54,106 nt of DNA, taken from the NCBI GenBank assembly GCA_011388275.1, contig DSAB01000019.1:1-54106 (forward strand), in the 5' to 3' direction. The stretch is from a bacterium. GTDB taxonomy: Bacteria > Zhuqueibacterota > QNDG01 > DSAB01. The first letter of the stretch is position 1, and each line of letters opens with the position of its first letter. Positions 19,201 to 26,897 of this stretch are shown one piece after another. Both the position numbers and the translations under genes were made by a program. The notes beneath the pieces were generated by a model, which was not told where the DNA came from, did no database searches, and worked only from the letters and a program-made list of their open reading frames with translations.

Positions 19201-19655
19201 AGCTGATCGGCAAACGCGGCAGACACAGGCGGATCGCGAACCGGCCTCCGTGTGCCGGGACTTTCGGCGGGTATGTCTGAGGAATCGACGGTCACCCACC
19301 GTCTGTATGTGGAGCGCAAATCTATTTTGAGTGGGAAAAAATACAGAATGTATGTTCCCGAATCGGGCGCTGTTTGAAATAGAAGACGAAAGGGATCTTC
19401 CGCCATGACATAGCTAAATGGAGACAGTTCCGAAGAATCCGAGTCGAATACACGGACAATGCCCGGAAAAGACCAGGATTCCGGCAGGATCCATACGGTA
19501 TCCTGTCCGGCACTGGTCATAAAATGATGCCGCCAGTGCCTTAATTCTTGAGAATTTCCGGCAAACGGGCCGGAATACGGCGCCCCATACAGAACCAAAG
19601 CCAAAGTCATTCCGGCCAGGCTCACCGTATGGGTCTTTCCTTTGGCACGGACCAT
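16257..19655 (-). CDS. very large beta-rich outer-membrane protein, unknown function
   Basis: 1132 aa. A basic start (MVRAKGKTH) followed by a hydrophobic stretch fits a signal peptide. The rest is almost entirely alternating beta strands, many ending in aromatic residues, with a terminal FF as in outer-membrane barrels. Motifs near residues 190-230 (SLTDQNTPIQPEGNTQTLQE, then STMGDLVLDM) and RITVDFEYSD near 345 recall large uncharacterised surface proteins of FCB bacteria, but I cannot name a family. It lies between an NHL protein and an Omp85 barrel with overlaps on both sides. The ATG at 19655 keeps the basic signal-peptide region. A GTG at 19625 forming a GTGA overlap and preceded by AAAGGAAAG is the alternative. 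Confidence 0.8.
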   Translation of the reverse strand: MVRAKGKTHTVSLAGMTLALVLYGAPYSGPFAGNSQELRHWRHHFMTSAGQDTVWILPESWSFPGIVRVFDSDSSELSPFSYVMAEDPFRLLFQTAPDSGTYILYFFPLKIDLRSTYRRWVTVDSSDIPAESPGTRRPVRDPPVSAAFADQLDKSGSIFRGLTVGSDGMRLQSGLRMQVSGFIAPQVEVTASLTDQNTPIQPEGNTQTLQEIDKIFVNISTPWFQSTMGDLVLDMQPFALGSYTRKLEGAVGTLRIPAGEVTVSAAVSKGQFNSSQFMGQEANQGPYQLTGSLGQREIIVLAGTEKVWVDGEIMRRGEDNDYIIEYGNGQLTFTRHRLITADSRITVDFEYSDQMYQKEIFTASSELKLLNDRLRIRTAYLREADDKDNPLNMELTEEYRNILAQSGDNPDSAIVSGIRYMGPGKGNYTRVDSADIVFYRYTGQDSGEYRVQFSYAGAGKGTYRFKGYGYFEYVGEGGDYLPVIYLPLPERHQAALTAVSLNLGRLQVETELGVSDKDQNMFSRLDDHDNTDIAYNGKISLNEQPLRWGETALGHLTLGADFRHIGDHYRALGRVAEVEHGRKWGIREGDFWGETVNEFHALYIPAEQIELSGELGRLSKQNTLEARRMAFETRVQKAKWPLAQYRIERIQTKADTGNTEWIRHRGRAEVRIGRWTPLILYQGEDRRLDGGDRGFNYDEWTGGVQYERGPFQTKISRQIRDDRRYQGGGLRPASSARTDRLDLSFQGGPLTSSLTFTRRRREYSNPDLNDQTTSLADWVLRYAPSRRFVEASLNYRFSSTQMSGLVRDTIRVGPGLGNYRYDEDLQEYVPDEDGDVIFRTLQTGEFTPVNDCQLGGEFRFWGDPIFSDRTRLTGILKQIKTRTLIRLERQDRTEDFLAVNQSLFNPEWGKDSTTVLGRISWIHDVEYSPPRSRLSVRFRWKRDDSENYQMTGEGLMRRSKETGLRLKTSLSRQTGVLMEYTFRADEKNYVSGTLSDRNIQSHEWKMEGSYRLRQNLELALQTRVQGARDETPDPVTDATALFFAPRVTASFMGRGQCRAEWEWGMIKSEPYGRSLPYEMFSGDQPGKTWRWTVLMSYRISGHVIASLNYRGRREPWRQRTFQSGQVEIRAFF

Positions 19656-20563
19656 TGATAAATATCAATGGCGCAGCGGCGGCGGTCCAGAACATAGATC
19701 CGGTCTCTCCAGCAAATCACATCCACCGCCTCCTCCAGAACAGCCCCGATCGACTGCCCGAAGGTTTCGATATGGTTTCCAAAGACATCGAAAATATGAA
19801 CTCCGCTTGCCTCGTCCGCGGCAAGAAGCCAGGTGTCGGCGAATCCGGCCAGCCCGCGCGGCCGGACCAGAGTGCCCGCTCGAATCGTGCGGTAATAATT
19901 GCCGTGGGTGTCAAAGACCACGATTCTTGGTGGATCCAGATCGGTGACGTACACACGGTCCTGCCATACGGTCAGCCCCTGGGGATTCATGAGACGTCCC
20001 TGTCCGGCGTCGAAGCCTCCGAAACTCAGCCTGGGATTGCCGAGCACATCCAGCTTTAGAATCCGCCGGTTTTCACTGTCCAGGCAAAAAAGCTCTCCGG
20101 ATCTTGAGAGAAACACGTCCCTGGGGAATTCAAACTGCAGATGGACCGGCCAGGAATTCGAACTGGAGAACGTCGAAATGAAATTGAGATCTTTGTCATA
20201 ACGGACCAGCCGGTGATTGTGCTGATCGGCCACCAGCACATCCAGCCCGTTGGCAGCCGTCAGACCGGCCGGTCGGTTCAACTGATAATTCCCCCATCCG
20301 AAGCCGCCGATGCTGCCGGCGTATTCGCCGTCGCTGTGAATCCTCTGTATGCGGTGATTGCCGGTGTCGGAAACGTACAGGTCTCCGTTCGGAGCAGCGG
20401 ACAGGGCTTCGGGATCGAGAAATTCCAGGACGCCGGATCCTTTTGCCCCCCAGGTCGCCACATAACGGCACAAGGAGCCTGAATCTTTCGCTGCGCATTC
20501 CCGCGGAATCAGCATCGGCGCAGCCCATAAAAAGCAGCACACGGTCAACCGGTATCTCTTCAT
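19622..20563 (-). CDS. exported NHL-repeat beta-propeller protein
   Basis: 313 aa with a signal peptide cut near residue 25 (ECAAKD). About six NHL-type repeats follow: blades contain LYVSDTGNHRIQRI, VLVADQHNHRLVRYD, LFCLDSENRRILKLD, VYVTDLDPPRIVVFD and IYVLDRRRCAID. Such propellers bind proteins, glycans or RNA; the signal peptide places this one in the periplasm or on the surface. It is the first gene of a three-gene operon with the giant beta-rich protein and the Omp85-like barrel. A promoter-like sequence with a perfect -35 lies about 40 nt upstream. Partner or substrate unknown. Confidence 0.88.
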   Translation of the reverse strand: MKRYRLTVCCFLWAAPMLIPRECAAKDSGSLCRYVATWGAKGSGVLEFLDPEALSAAPNGDLYVSDTGNHRIQRIHSDGEYAGSIGGFGWGNYQLNRPAGLTAANGLDVLVADQHNHRLVRYDKDLNFISTFSSSNSWPVHLQFEFPRDVFLSRSGELFCLDSENRRILKLDVLGNPRLSFGGFDAGQGRLMNPQGLTVWQDRVYVTDLDPPRIVVFDTHGNYYRTIRAGTLVRPRGLAGFADTWLLAADEASGVHIFDVFGNHIETFGQSIGAVLEEAVDVICWRDRIYVLDRRRCAIDIYQWSVPKERPIR

Positions 20564-20599
20564 GATCGGACTCCTGTTTCAGAATCTTCTTTATCCGAT

Positions 20600-20628
20600 A
20601 AAGTAGCGCATGCAGGGGACATTGTCAA
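20600..20628 (-). promoter_or_regulatory. putative promoter of the NHL/giant barrel/Omp85 operon
   Basis: Minus strand TTGACA (20628-20623), 17 nt, TACTTT (20605-20600). The -35 is perfect; the -10 is of the TACNTT type found twice more in this window. The rest of the 269-nt gap between the SagB-type gene and the NHL gene (20564-20832) shows no gene or repeat that I can support. Confidence 0.55.
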
Positions 20629-20832
20629 TAAGGAAATGTATGTTCAAGGATGCGGCAAGATCGATATTCGTCCGGTTGAACGGCAGTTCATGGAATGACA
20701 GGGACATGCAGTCTCTGATAAATGGTCGTTTTAAATCAGCGGCTTGAAAATGTTTATTCCCAAATTGACCGCACATCCGTCATGGGCAGACTGATCGGGA
20801 AACCGATACATCTCTTTGATGCTGCGCTGCCG

Positions 20833-21540
20833 TTATTTCTGCTCCTGGTTCAGCCTCCCCAGGGGCATGATACCCAACGGATTTTCTGAATCGGGCAGCT
20901 TCAACAAATCTTTGACGCGGTCGTCATAAAAAGCCCCGATGAACACGGTTCCAAGCTCAAGCGATACCGCCTGCAAATACACATTCTGCGCCGCATGCCC
21001 GACTTCCATATGGACATATTGAACTCCCCGACTTCCATATTTGGCGGTCGTGCGTTCATACACGGCTGTCAAGACAAGGACAGCCGCGCCGTCCCGTATC
21101 GAACTCTGCCCGAGTGCGGCCGAAGACAGCTTGGAACGGAGATCGCCTTTGGCAACGGGAGCAAGTGTATGCGCATGAGGCCGATACCTGTACACTCCCG
21201 CCGGAAGGTCGATCACATGACCGGCAACAAGATACACCTCAAGCGGAAAGAGCGCACCCGCGGATGGCGCCGCTCTGTACCCGTGCCGGCTCGTGATTCC
21301 CTGGGCAGCCCAGAGAAGCTGCGATAATTCCGCGAGGGTCACCGGCACGCTCGAGTACTCTCTTAAAGAACGTCTCTGTTGTAAGGCCGCTTCAACTGAA
21401 ATACGGCTGGAATGACTCGGTGACGGCAGGGTGATATCCTTCGCAAGCCCGTTATTCTGAACCATTGCCATACCTCCAACGAGGATCCCCGACACAAGCC
21501 CAAGACGACTGACTCGTATTGCCACTTTCCATGAATACAT
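20833..21540 (-). CDS. exported SagB-type flavin oxidoreductase
   Basis: 235 aa. After a signal-peptide-like N terminus (MYSWKVAIRV, then a Gly/Leu/Val hydrophobic stretch, cut near LAKD) comes a nitroreductase-fold domain of the SagB/ThcOx kind. Landmarks are RRSLREYS, LSQLLWAAQGITS, YRAAPSAGALFPLEVYL and GVYRYRPHAHTL. SagB enzymes use FMN to oxidise azolines in peptide natural products, but this family is broad and no peptide, cyclodehydratase or YcaO gene is nearby, so a general redox role is more likely. The export signal is unusual. ATG 21540 has GAGGAG 6 nt upstream, which rules out the longer frame to 21654. A weak TATTAT -10 lies at about 21.59 kb. Confidence 0.85.
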   Translation of the reverse strand: MYSWKVAIRVSRLGLVSGILVGGMAMVQNNGLAKDITLPSPSHSSRISVEAALQQRRSLREYSSVPVTLAELSQLLWAAQGITSRHGYRAAPSAGALFPLEVYLVAGHVIDLPAGVYRYRPHAHTLAPVAKGDLRSKLSSAALGQSSIRDGAAVLVLTAVYERTTAKYGSRGVQYVHMEVGHAAQNVYLQAVSLELGTVFIGAFYDDRVKDLLKLPDSENPLGIMPLGRLNQEQK

Positions 21541-21687
21541 CTTGTTCTCCTCATTGTGTAAATTATTGATGATTTCGACATGAAAATCTTTATAATATTT
21601 CATCTTCCGAGGTCCGGTGAAGCCGATGGCCGGTGCTCTGTATGGATCCGACAATCAGTAACAGCAAAATGCCGCACCTTGCGGAAC

Positions 21688-22128
21688 CTATTTTCTCCAG
21701 AAATCCGGCAGAAAAATAACCAGCACGGTAAACAGCTCCAGTCTGCCCAGAAGCATAAGCAGTATCAGAACCATTTTTCCAGTATTCGGAATGGCGGCGT
21801 AGTTTTCAACGGCACCAACGGCATTGAGTCCGGGTCCGATATTCCCAAGACAGGCTATTGTACTGGACACGGCAGTGCCGAGATCGGGCGTGAAAAATGT
21901 CATAACCAGTGAACCGGCGGCAAGCAGATCTATTTTTCCGATATTGCTTGCTGCCAGCAGCTCGGGATCCGCGCCGTTGCCCTTGATCGTCATCACATCA
22001 AAATTGGCGGCCAGTTCATGAATAGCCTGTGTGTTTGGATCGATGACCACTACGTCCTGTCCCATTTCGCAAAGCCTGGCGGTCAGATATTTTCCGGTAA
22101 TTCCGGCGCCGACAATAAGAACTCTCAT
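21688..22128 (-). pseudogene. trkA'-'trkH in-frame deletion chimera
   Basis: 146 aa open frame built from two unrelated parts. Residues 1 to about 70 are the start of TrkA, the NAD-binding RCK domain: GAGITG at 7-12, D30, and GNGADPELL. From about residue 71 the sequence is the last membrane segment region of TrkH: GTAVSSTIACLGNIGPG (selectivity-filter region), NYAAIP, LLMLLGRLELFTVLV and PDFWRK at the end. Intact TrkA is about 450 aa and TrkH about 480 aa, so roughly 800 codons appear lost, in frame, at about position 21.92 kb. It cannot work as either protein. Either a deletion fused an ancestral trkA-trkH operon or the assembly collapsed here. ATG 22128 has GGA about 6 nt upstream. Confidence 0.8.
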
Positions 22129-22259
22129 CTATTTTCCATATTGTTAGCTCGCAGGGATCATGCCTATTCGAAGAGTGGAAGCGTGAAGCGTACTTTGGTC
22201 CGCAACAGGAGGATAAATAACGATCTCTCAGTCAAGAGAAACGGGGTGAAAAAAGAGCA

Positions 22260-22817
22260 TCAATCCTCGAGAATCTCGCGGGTCTTGGCCTTGACGCTCT
22301 CTTCGATCTTTTCGATGAACTTGTCGGTCAGCTCCTGTGTATCGATACCGCCGTTGTACTCTTCGTCTTCGGAGATTTCAGAGTCTTTCTGGGCTTTCTT
22401 AAGCTGATCGAGAACATCCCTGCGAATATTCCGAATGGCGATCTTCCCGTCCTCACCCACCTGTTGGGCCACTTTGGCCAGATTCTTTCTTCTTTCTTCT
22501 GTTAAAGAAGGGATCGGCAGTCGGATCACGGTGCCATCGTTGTTCGGCGTGACACCGATATCGGCCTTTAAAATCGCCTTTTCGATCTCGCCGACCATGG
22601 AACGGTCCCAGGGCTGGATGATAATAAGACGCGGCTCCGGTATGCCCAGGTTGGCCGCCTGCTTCAGGGGGACGAGGCTTCCGTAATAATTGACCTTGAC
22701 GGAATCCAGCATGGAAAGATTGGCCCTTCCGGTGCGAATCTTTCCCAGTTCGATCTGAGTCGCTTGCAGGGTTTTTTCCATTCTCTCTTTGGCGTCTTTG
22801 ATTAACTCATTGACCAT
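22260..22817 (-). CDS. frr: ribosome recycling factor
   Basis: 185 aa, the full family length. It has the three-helix-bundle landmarks [34 protein letters not shown] and [16 protein letters not shown]. It splits the post-termination ribosome together with EF-G. The ATG at 22817 overlaps the end of pyrH by 11 nt, the arrangement found in most bacteria. It is the last intact gene of the rpsB-tsf-pyrH-frr run. The next 130 nt to the trk chimera contain a short inverted repeat, CTCTTGACTGAGAG on the minus strand, but no convincing terminator. Confidence 0.98.
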   Translation of the reverse strand: MVNELIKDAKERMEKTLQATQIELGKIRTGRANLSMLDSVKVNYYGSLVPLKQAANLGIPEPRLIIIQPWDRSMVGEIEKAILKADIGVTPNNDGTVIRLPIPSLTEERRKNLAKVAQQVGEDGKIAIRNIRRDVLDQLKKAQKDSEISEDEEYNGGIDTQELTDKFIEKIEESVKAKTREILED

Positions 22818-23547
22818 GATTGTCTCCCTGGACGATGGTCCCTACCTGTTTTCCCATAATAATTGACTTCAAGTTGCCGGGCACCAGCAATTTAAAAACA
22901 ATGATCGGAATTCCGTTCTCCCGGCACAAGGTGATTGCTGTGGCATCCATCACCTTCAGTTCTTTTTCCAGAACTTCCCCGTAGGAAATTCGATCGTAAC
23001 GCCGTGCGTCCGCTGACAGATTTGGATCATTGTCATAGACTCCATCCACTTTGGTCCCTTTCAGAATGACATCCGCGCCGATCTCAATGGCTCTCAGAGC
23101 GGCCGCCGTATCGGTGGTAAAATAGGGGTTTCCGGTTCCGGCGGCGAAGATCACGATTCTGTCCTTCTCGAGATGCGCGATGGCCCGGTTGCGAATGTAA
23201 GGCTCCGCCATCTCTTCCATTCGAATGGCGGAAAGCACTCGGGTCTGCATGTCGGACCGCTGCAGGAAATCCTGCAATGCCAGGGCGTTGATCGTGGTCG
23301 CGAGCATTCCCATGTGATCGGCTGTCACTCGATCCATGCCTCGCATACTGGCAGACAGACCGCGAAAAATGTTTCCGCCGCCGACTACAATGCCGATCTG
23401 AACACCCAGTTCCCGAACACTTTGTATCTCCCAGGCTATTTTCTTAACGACATCGGGATCGATTTCAAGATTGGAATTGGCACGAAGCGCTTCCCCGCTC
23501 AGTTTAAGCAGAATACGATGGTAGGATATGCCTGCTCTTCGATTCAC
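22807..23547 (-). CDS. pyrH: UMP kinase
   Basis: 246 aa amino-acid-kinase-fold enzyme that phosphorylates UMP to UDP. Landmarks are [10 protein letters not shown] near the start, [12 protein letters not shown], the Asp-rich [15 protein letters not shown], and VDGVYDNDP. It is hexameric in other bacteria and usually allosterically controlled by GTP and UTP. The start is a GTG at 23547; AAGGG lies about 10 nt upstream. It lies between tsf and frr in the standard order. The other pyrimidine genes of this window, pyrRBC and pyrKD, are elsewhere. Confidence 0.97.
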   Translation of the reverse strand: MNRRAGISYHRILLKLSGEALRANSNLEIDPDVVKKIAWEIQSVRELGVQIGIVVGGGNIFRGLSASMRGMDRVTADHMGMLATTINALALQDFLQRSDMQTRVLSAIRMEEMAEPYIRNRAIAHLEKDRIVIFAAGTGNPYFTTDTAAALRAIEIGADVILKGTKVDGVYDNDPNLSADARRYDRISYGEVLEKELKVMDATAITLCRENGIPIIVFKLLVPGNLKSIIMGKQVGTIVQGDNHGQ

Positions 23548-23591
23548 AACAGCTTGCCCTTTAGATCTTGAGACGTGAAGGGAATCCTAAA

Positions 23592-24188
23592 TCATTGTTC
23601 TCCAAGCTGAAAACGAACAAACCGGCTGACGGTCATGGCTTCACCGAGTTTTCCGGACATCTCCAGCAAATACTCTTTCATGGTTTTATTGGTGTCTTTC
23701 ACAAACGCCTGTTCCATCAAAACCACTTCCTGAAAATATTTCTCGATCTTGCCCTGGATAATTTTCTCAACAACCTGCTCGGGTTTATTCTGATCTTTCA
23801 TCTGTTCCCGATAGATCTCTTTCTCTTTTTCGATGGTCTTCGCCGTAATATCATCACGGTTAACGGCAAGGGGGTTGGCGGCCGCGATTTGCATGGCGAT
23901 GTCACGCGCCAGATTCTGGAAATCCTCCGTTTTTGCCACAAAATCGGTTTCACAGTTCAATTCAAGCAGTACACCCAGACGGCTGCCCGGATGGATATAG
24001 GCCGTGATAGTGCCTTCTTTGGTCTCGCGGCCTTCCCGTTTTTGAGCGGAAGCCATTCCCTTTTTCCTCAGAAATTCGACGGCTTTCTCAACATCACCCC
24101 TGGTCTCAATCAGGGCCTTCTTGCAATCCATCATGCCGACACCGGTCATATCACGCAGCTTCTTGACATCGGAAGCAGATACACTCAT
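23592..24188 (-). CDS. tsf: translation elongation factor Ts
   Basis: 198 aa, a short form of EF-Ts with one core subdomain rather than two, as in Thermus and many FCB bacteria; E. coli EF-Ts is 283 aa. The N-terminal UBA-like domain KKLRDMTGVGMMDCKKAL and the core segment LNCETDFVAK, which contacts EF-Tu, are intact. It recharges EF-Tu with GTP. It starts 3 nt after the rpsB stop and is followed by pyrH about 45 nt downstream. Confidence 0.97.
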   Translation of the reverse strand: MSVSASDVKKLRDMTGVGMMDCKKALIETRGDVEKAVEFLRKKGMASAQKREGRETKEGTITAYIHPGSRLGVLLELNCETDFVAKTEDFQNLARDIAMQIAAANPLAVNRDDITAKTIEKEKEIYREQMKDQNKPEQVVEKIIQGKIEKYFQEVVLMEQAFVKDTNKTMKEYLLEMSGKLGEAMTVSRFVRFQLGEQ

Positions 24189-24191
24189 CGT

Positions 24192-24956
24192 TTACTCCTC
24201 GGGTTCATTCTCTTCGGTGTTTATTTTTTGAGATTCTTCAGGCATCTCCGTACCTTCAGCAGGCAGGTCCTTTTGTCTGCCTCTCGAATCGATAATCGCG
24301 TCCGCAACAGTATGAACGATCAGACTGATCGATTTGAACGCATCATCATTGGCCGGTATGGGATAATCGATGGGATCCGGGTCACAATTGGTATCAACCA
24401 TGCCGAAAACCGGAATATTCAATTTATTGGCTTCGGCCACCGCGATTGCTTCTTTTTTCGTATCCACCACGAAAACACCTCCCGGCAGCCGGTTCATATC
24501 TTTGATGCCGCCCAGGCTCTTTTCCAGTTTTTCTTTTCGTCTTTCGATTTGCAGAATTTCCTTCTTCGTAAAACTGTCATACGTGCCGTCGACAGCCATT
24601 TTCTCGAGATTCTTCAGCGTCTTGATACTCTTCTTGATGGTGCTGAAATTGGTCAGCATGCCGCCCAGCCATCGTTCCGTGACATAGGGCATTTGACACC
24701 GTTCCGCCTCAACCCGCACAATATCACGGGCCTGCTTCTTGGTGCCCAGAAACAGTATCTTCTCACCGGATTCGATGATCTTGCTGATCGCATCGCACGC
24801 GAGAATCAGATTATTGAGTGTCTTATTGAGATCGATAATATAAATACCGCTTCGTTCCATGAAAATGAACGGTTTCATTTTCGGATTCCAGCGGCGTGTC
24901 AGATGTCCGAAATGGGCACCCGACATCAGCAGTTGCTGCAGTGTAATTTGGGGCAT
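24192..24956 (-). CDS. rpsB: 30S ribosomal protein S2
   Basis: 254 aa. MPQITLQQLLMSGAHFGHLT and WLGGMLTNFSTIKKSI are S2 signatures, as are DTKKEAIAVAEANKL and DTNCDPD. The C terminus has an acidic tail of about 25 residues typical of S2. GGAG lies about 6 nt before the ATG. No promoter is evident in the 50 nt between this gene and the terminator that follows rpsI, so expression may rely partly on read-through from rplM-rpsI. Confidence 0.98.
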   Translation of the reverse strand: MPQITLQQLLMSGAHFGHLTRRWNPKMKPFIFMERSGIYIIDLNKTLNNLILACDAISKIIESGEKILFLGTKKQARDIVRVEAERCQMPYVTERWLGGMLTNFSTIKKSIKTLKNLEKMAVDGTYDSFTKKEILQIERRKEKLEKSLGGIKDMNRLPGGVFVVDTKKEAIAVAEANKLNIPVFGMVDTNCDPDPIDYPIPANDDAFKSISLIVHTVADAIIDSRGRQKDLPAEGTEMPEESQKINTEENEPEE

Positions 24957-25003
24957 CCTGTCTCCATTTTTTGGGGTTCAGCAGCCATTTCCCTCTCGCT
25001 TTG

Positions 25004-25025
25004 AAAAAATCCGCCTGAAGGCGGA
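25004..25025 (-). terminator. intrinsic terminator after rplM-rpsI
   Basis: On the minus strand TCCGCC, loop TTCA, GGCGGA, then six U. A perfect 6-bp GC-rich stem with a 4-nt loop directly followed by the U-tract. It lies about 40 nt after the rpsI stop and separates rplM-rpsI from rpsB-tsf-pyrH-frr. Confidence 0.85.
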
Positions 25026-25062
25026 CACCCTTTTGAGAAAACGGGAAATGTGATATTTTTGA

Positions 25063-25455
25063 TCAACGTTTCGAAAACTGAAATCTCTTGCGCGCTCCGG
25101 GCTGACCGTATTTTTTCCGTTCCTTTTCTCTCGGATCCCGTGTTAGAAAACCGGCGGCACGCAGACTTTTTTTATGATCTTCATTGATTTGAACAAGCGC
25201 CCTGGAGATTCCCAGGAGTGTGGCTCCCGCCTGGCCGGTCAACCCTCCTCCACGTACGGTAATGTTTGCATCAAACCGGCCTTCCGTTTCAGTGACTACA
25301 AAAGGCTGATGAATAATCATTTCCAGAGTGGGTCTTCGGAAATATTCGAGCAGATTCTGACTGTTCACTTTGATTTGACCGGACCCCGCTTTCAGCCAGA
25401 CACGGGCAACCGATTCCTTTCGGCGGCCGGTCGCGTAATACATATTCTCTTTCAT
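25063..25455 (-). CDS. rpsI: 30S ribosomal protein S9
   Basis: 130 aa. [20 protein letters not shown] at the start, [10 protein letters not shown] in the middle and the basic tail [17 protein letters not shown], which reaches the P-site tRNA, identify S9. The ATG overlaps the rplM stop (ATGA), the universal L13-S9 pairing. Followed by the intrinsic terminator at 25004-25025. Confidence 0.98.
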   Translation of the reverse strand: MKENMYYATGRRKESVARVWLKAGSGQIKVNSQNLLEYFRRPTLEMIIHQPFVVTETEGRFDANITVRGGGLTGQAGATLLGISRALVQINEDHKKSLRAAGFLTRDPREKERKKYGQPGARKRFQFSKR

Positions 25456-25895
25456 GTTTTCCTCAAATAACTGGGCAGTTCTTCGGGCTGCTGAGCCTCA
25501 TGCGGATGCTCAGGCCCGCAGTAAATACGGACTTTGGTGGCCATCTTTCGGCCCAGACGATTTTTCGGCAGCATCCCTTTGACCGCCTTGAAAAGAACTT
25601 TCTCCGGATTTTTCTGCATCAGGTTTTTCAGAGTCAGAGTTCGCAAACCTCCGGGGTATCCCGTATAACGAGTATATTGCTTCTGATCGTTTTTTTGTCC
25701 GGTAACACGTATTTTTTCGGCATTAATCACGACCACATGGTCACCGAGATCCAGGTGGGGTGAATATTCCGGCTTATGCTTTCCCCTGAGGATCAGTGCG
25801 ATCTGACTGGCCAGACGGCCGAGAACCTGGTTATCTCCATCAATGAGATACCAGTGTTTCTGAACCGCTTCGACTTTCGGCACGATGGTTTTCAC
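25452..25895 (-). CDS. rplM: 50S ribosomal protein L13
   Basis: 147 aa, usual length. Landmarks are [28 protein letters not shown], and [15 protein letters not shown]. The start is a GTG at 25895 with GGAGG about 11 nt upstream, a rather long spacing. A promoter with a perfect -35 lies about 40 nt upstream. First gene of the rplM-rpsI transcript. Confidence 0.98.
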   Translation of the reverse strand: MKTIVPKVEAVQKHWYLIDGDNQVLGRLASQIALILRGKHKPEYSPHLDLGDHVVVINAEKIRVTGQKNDQKQYTRYTGYPGGLRTLTLKNLMQKNPEKVLFKAVKGMLPKNRLGRKMATKVRIYCGPEHPHEAQQPEELPSYLRKT

Positions 25896-25933
25896 AGTGT
25901 TTCTTTCCTCCGAATGTTTGAATAAAGCCTAAT

Positions 25934-25962
25934 AAGGTAATAAATTTCCAATTATTTGTCAA
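25934..25962 (-). promoter_or_regulatory. putative rplM-rpsI promoter
   Basis: Minus strand TTGACA (25962-25957), an AT-rich 17-nt spacer, TACCTT (25939-25934). The start of transcription would fall about 30 nt before the GTG of rplM. The -10 is of the same TACNTT form as the promoters at 5811 and 20600. Confidence 0.6.
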
Positions 25963-25978
25963 GTCGTTTGTCTTGACA
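25957..25978. repeat. inverted repeat overlapping the rplM -35 box
   Basis: TGTCAAG (25957-25963) and CTTGACA (25972-25978) form a perfect 7-bp inverted repeat with an 8-nt loop. One arm contains the rplM -35 element and the other lies 10 nt from the agmatinase stop codon. It could be an operator or a weak hairpin ending the long pyr-speB transcript; there is no U-tract. Confidence 0.45.
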
Positions 25979-25988
25979 TTCTCGCTTT

Positions 25989-26861
25989 TCATGCCAGCCA
26001 GTACCCGATCAAGCGGTAAAGAAGCTTGGCTGCGGTAAAGGGACCGAAATCACCTGAATGCATGGGACAGAGTTCGACCATGTCCATGCCGATTACATCA
26101 CGCTCCTGAAACACCTTTTTCAACAGCGAGGTGAGCGCCGGCCAATCCATTCCGTTGGGTTCAGGAGTGCCCACAGAGGGCATGACAGATGGATCCAGTA
26201 CATCCAGGTCCAGAGTAATATATACTTTCCTGCGCAGAAGACCGACGGCTTTTTCCAGCCAGTCGTCTTGTTGGCGCATCGTATGAACGGTGAAAACAGA
26301 CAGATTCTCCGATTGGATCTGTTCGGCTTCTTCGAAACACAGGCTTCGGATTCCTACGCTGACATGAGGCACGAGAGTCCGGACGCGGGCCATAACGCAG
26401 GCATGGCTGAAACCGGTCCCGCCATACGATTCTCTTAGATCGGCGTGTGCGTCCAGATGCAATACGCTGAAATTCGAATCGTGGCTGTGATGCGCCTGAA
26501 CCAGTCCGACCGTCACCGAATGTTCGCCTCCCACGGTCACAAGGCGTTTGCCGTGTTTCAGCAGGGATAATGCTTGCTCCTGAACATGCCGGACGGTGGA
26601 TTCAACCGAAACCGCACCGATCTTAAGAGGAGTCAGGGTGACGATTCCCCGGCGGAAAGTTTCCACGCCCAGCTCGTCATCGAAGAGTTCGACCTGGCGG
26701 GACGCTTCGAGAAGCGCCCCGGGTCCCCGGCCCGTGCCCTGCATGTAGGAAGTCGATTGTTCCATAGGCACCGGCCAGATCATGACAGATGACGAACCCC
26801 AGTCTGAATCGATCCCCAGAAAATTGTCTTCAGGACCCAGCAGATCCGGCCGTTCACCCAT
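25989..26861 (-). CDS. speB: agmatinase (ureohydrolase family)
   Basis: 290 aa. The binuclear Mn(II) ligands of ureohydrolases are all present: H114 in GGEHSVT, D137, H139 and D141 in HLDAHADLR, and D218 and D220 in TLDLDVLDP. It should hydrolyse agmatine to putrescine and urea; the arginine decarboxylase gene directly upstream makes agmatine, which supports agmatinase over arginase. It is the last gene of the run that begins with pyrR, 36 nt after pdaD, with GGAG 9 nt before the ATG. Confidence 0.93.
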   Translation of the reverse strand: MGERPDLLGPEDNFLGIDSDWGSSSVMIWPVPMEQSTSYMQGTGRGPGALLEASRQVELFDDELGVETFRRGIVTLTPLKIGAVSVESTVRHVQEQALSLLKHGKRLVTVGGEHSVTVGLVQAHHSHDSNFSVLHLDAHADLRESYGGTGFSHACVMARVRTLVPHVSVGIRSLCFEEAEQIQSENLSVFTVHTMRQQDDWLEKAVGLLRRKVYITLDLDVLDPSVMPSVGTPEPNGMDWPALTSLLKKVFQERDVIGMDMVELCPMHSGDFGPFTAAKLLYRLIGYWLA

Positions 26862-26897
26862 GTTTTCTTTCTCCGAAAAGCATGCTCTTTGACGGTT

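Noticed and set aside
20591-20776. 61-codon minus-strand frame between the SagB-type and NHL genes
   Set aside because: It overlaps the promoter, has no Shine-Dalgarno site and no recognisable features.
20833-21540. RiPP (azoline peptide) gene cluster around the SagB-type protein
   Set aside because: No YcaO cyclodehydratase, precursor peptide or exporter gene is adjacent, and the protein is exported.
23568-25004. 478-codon plus-strand frame
   Set aside because: Antisense to tsf and rpsB, which are certain genes; the translation looks like a shadow.
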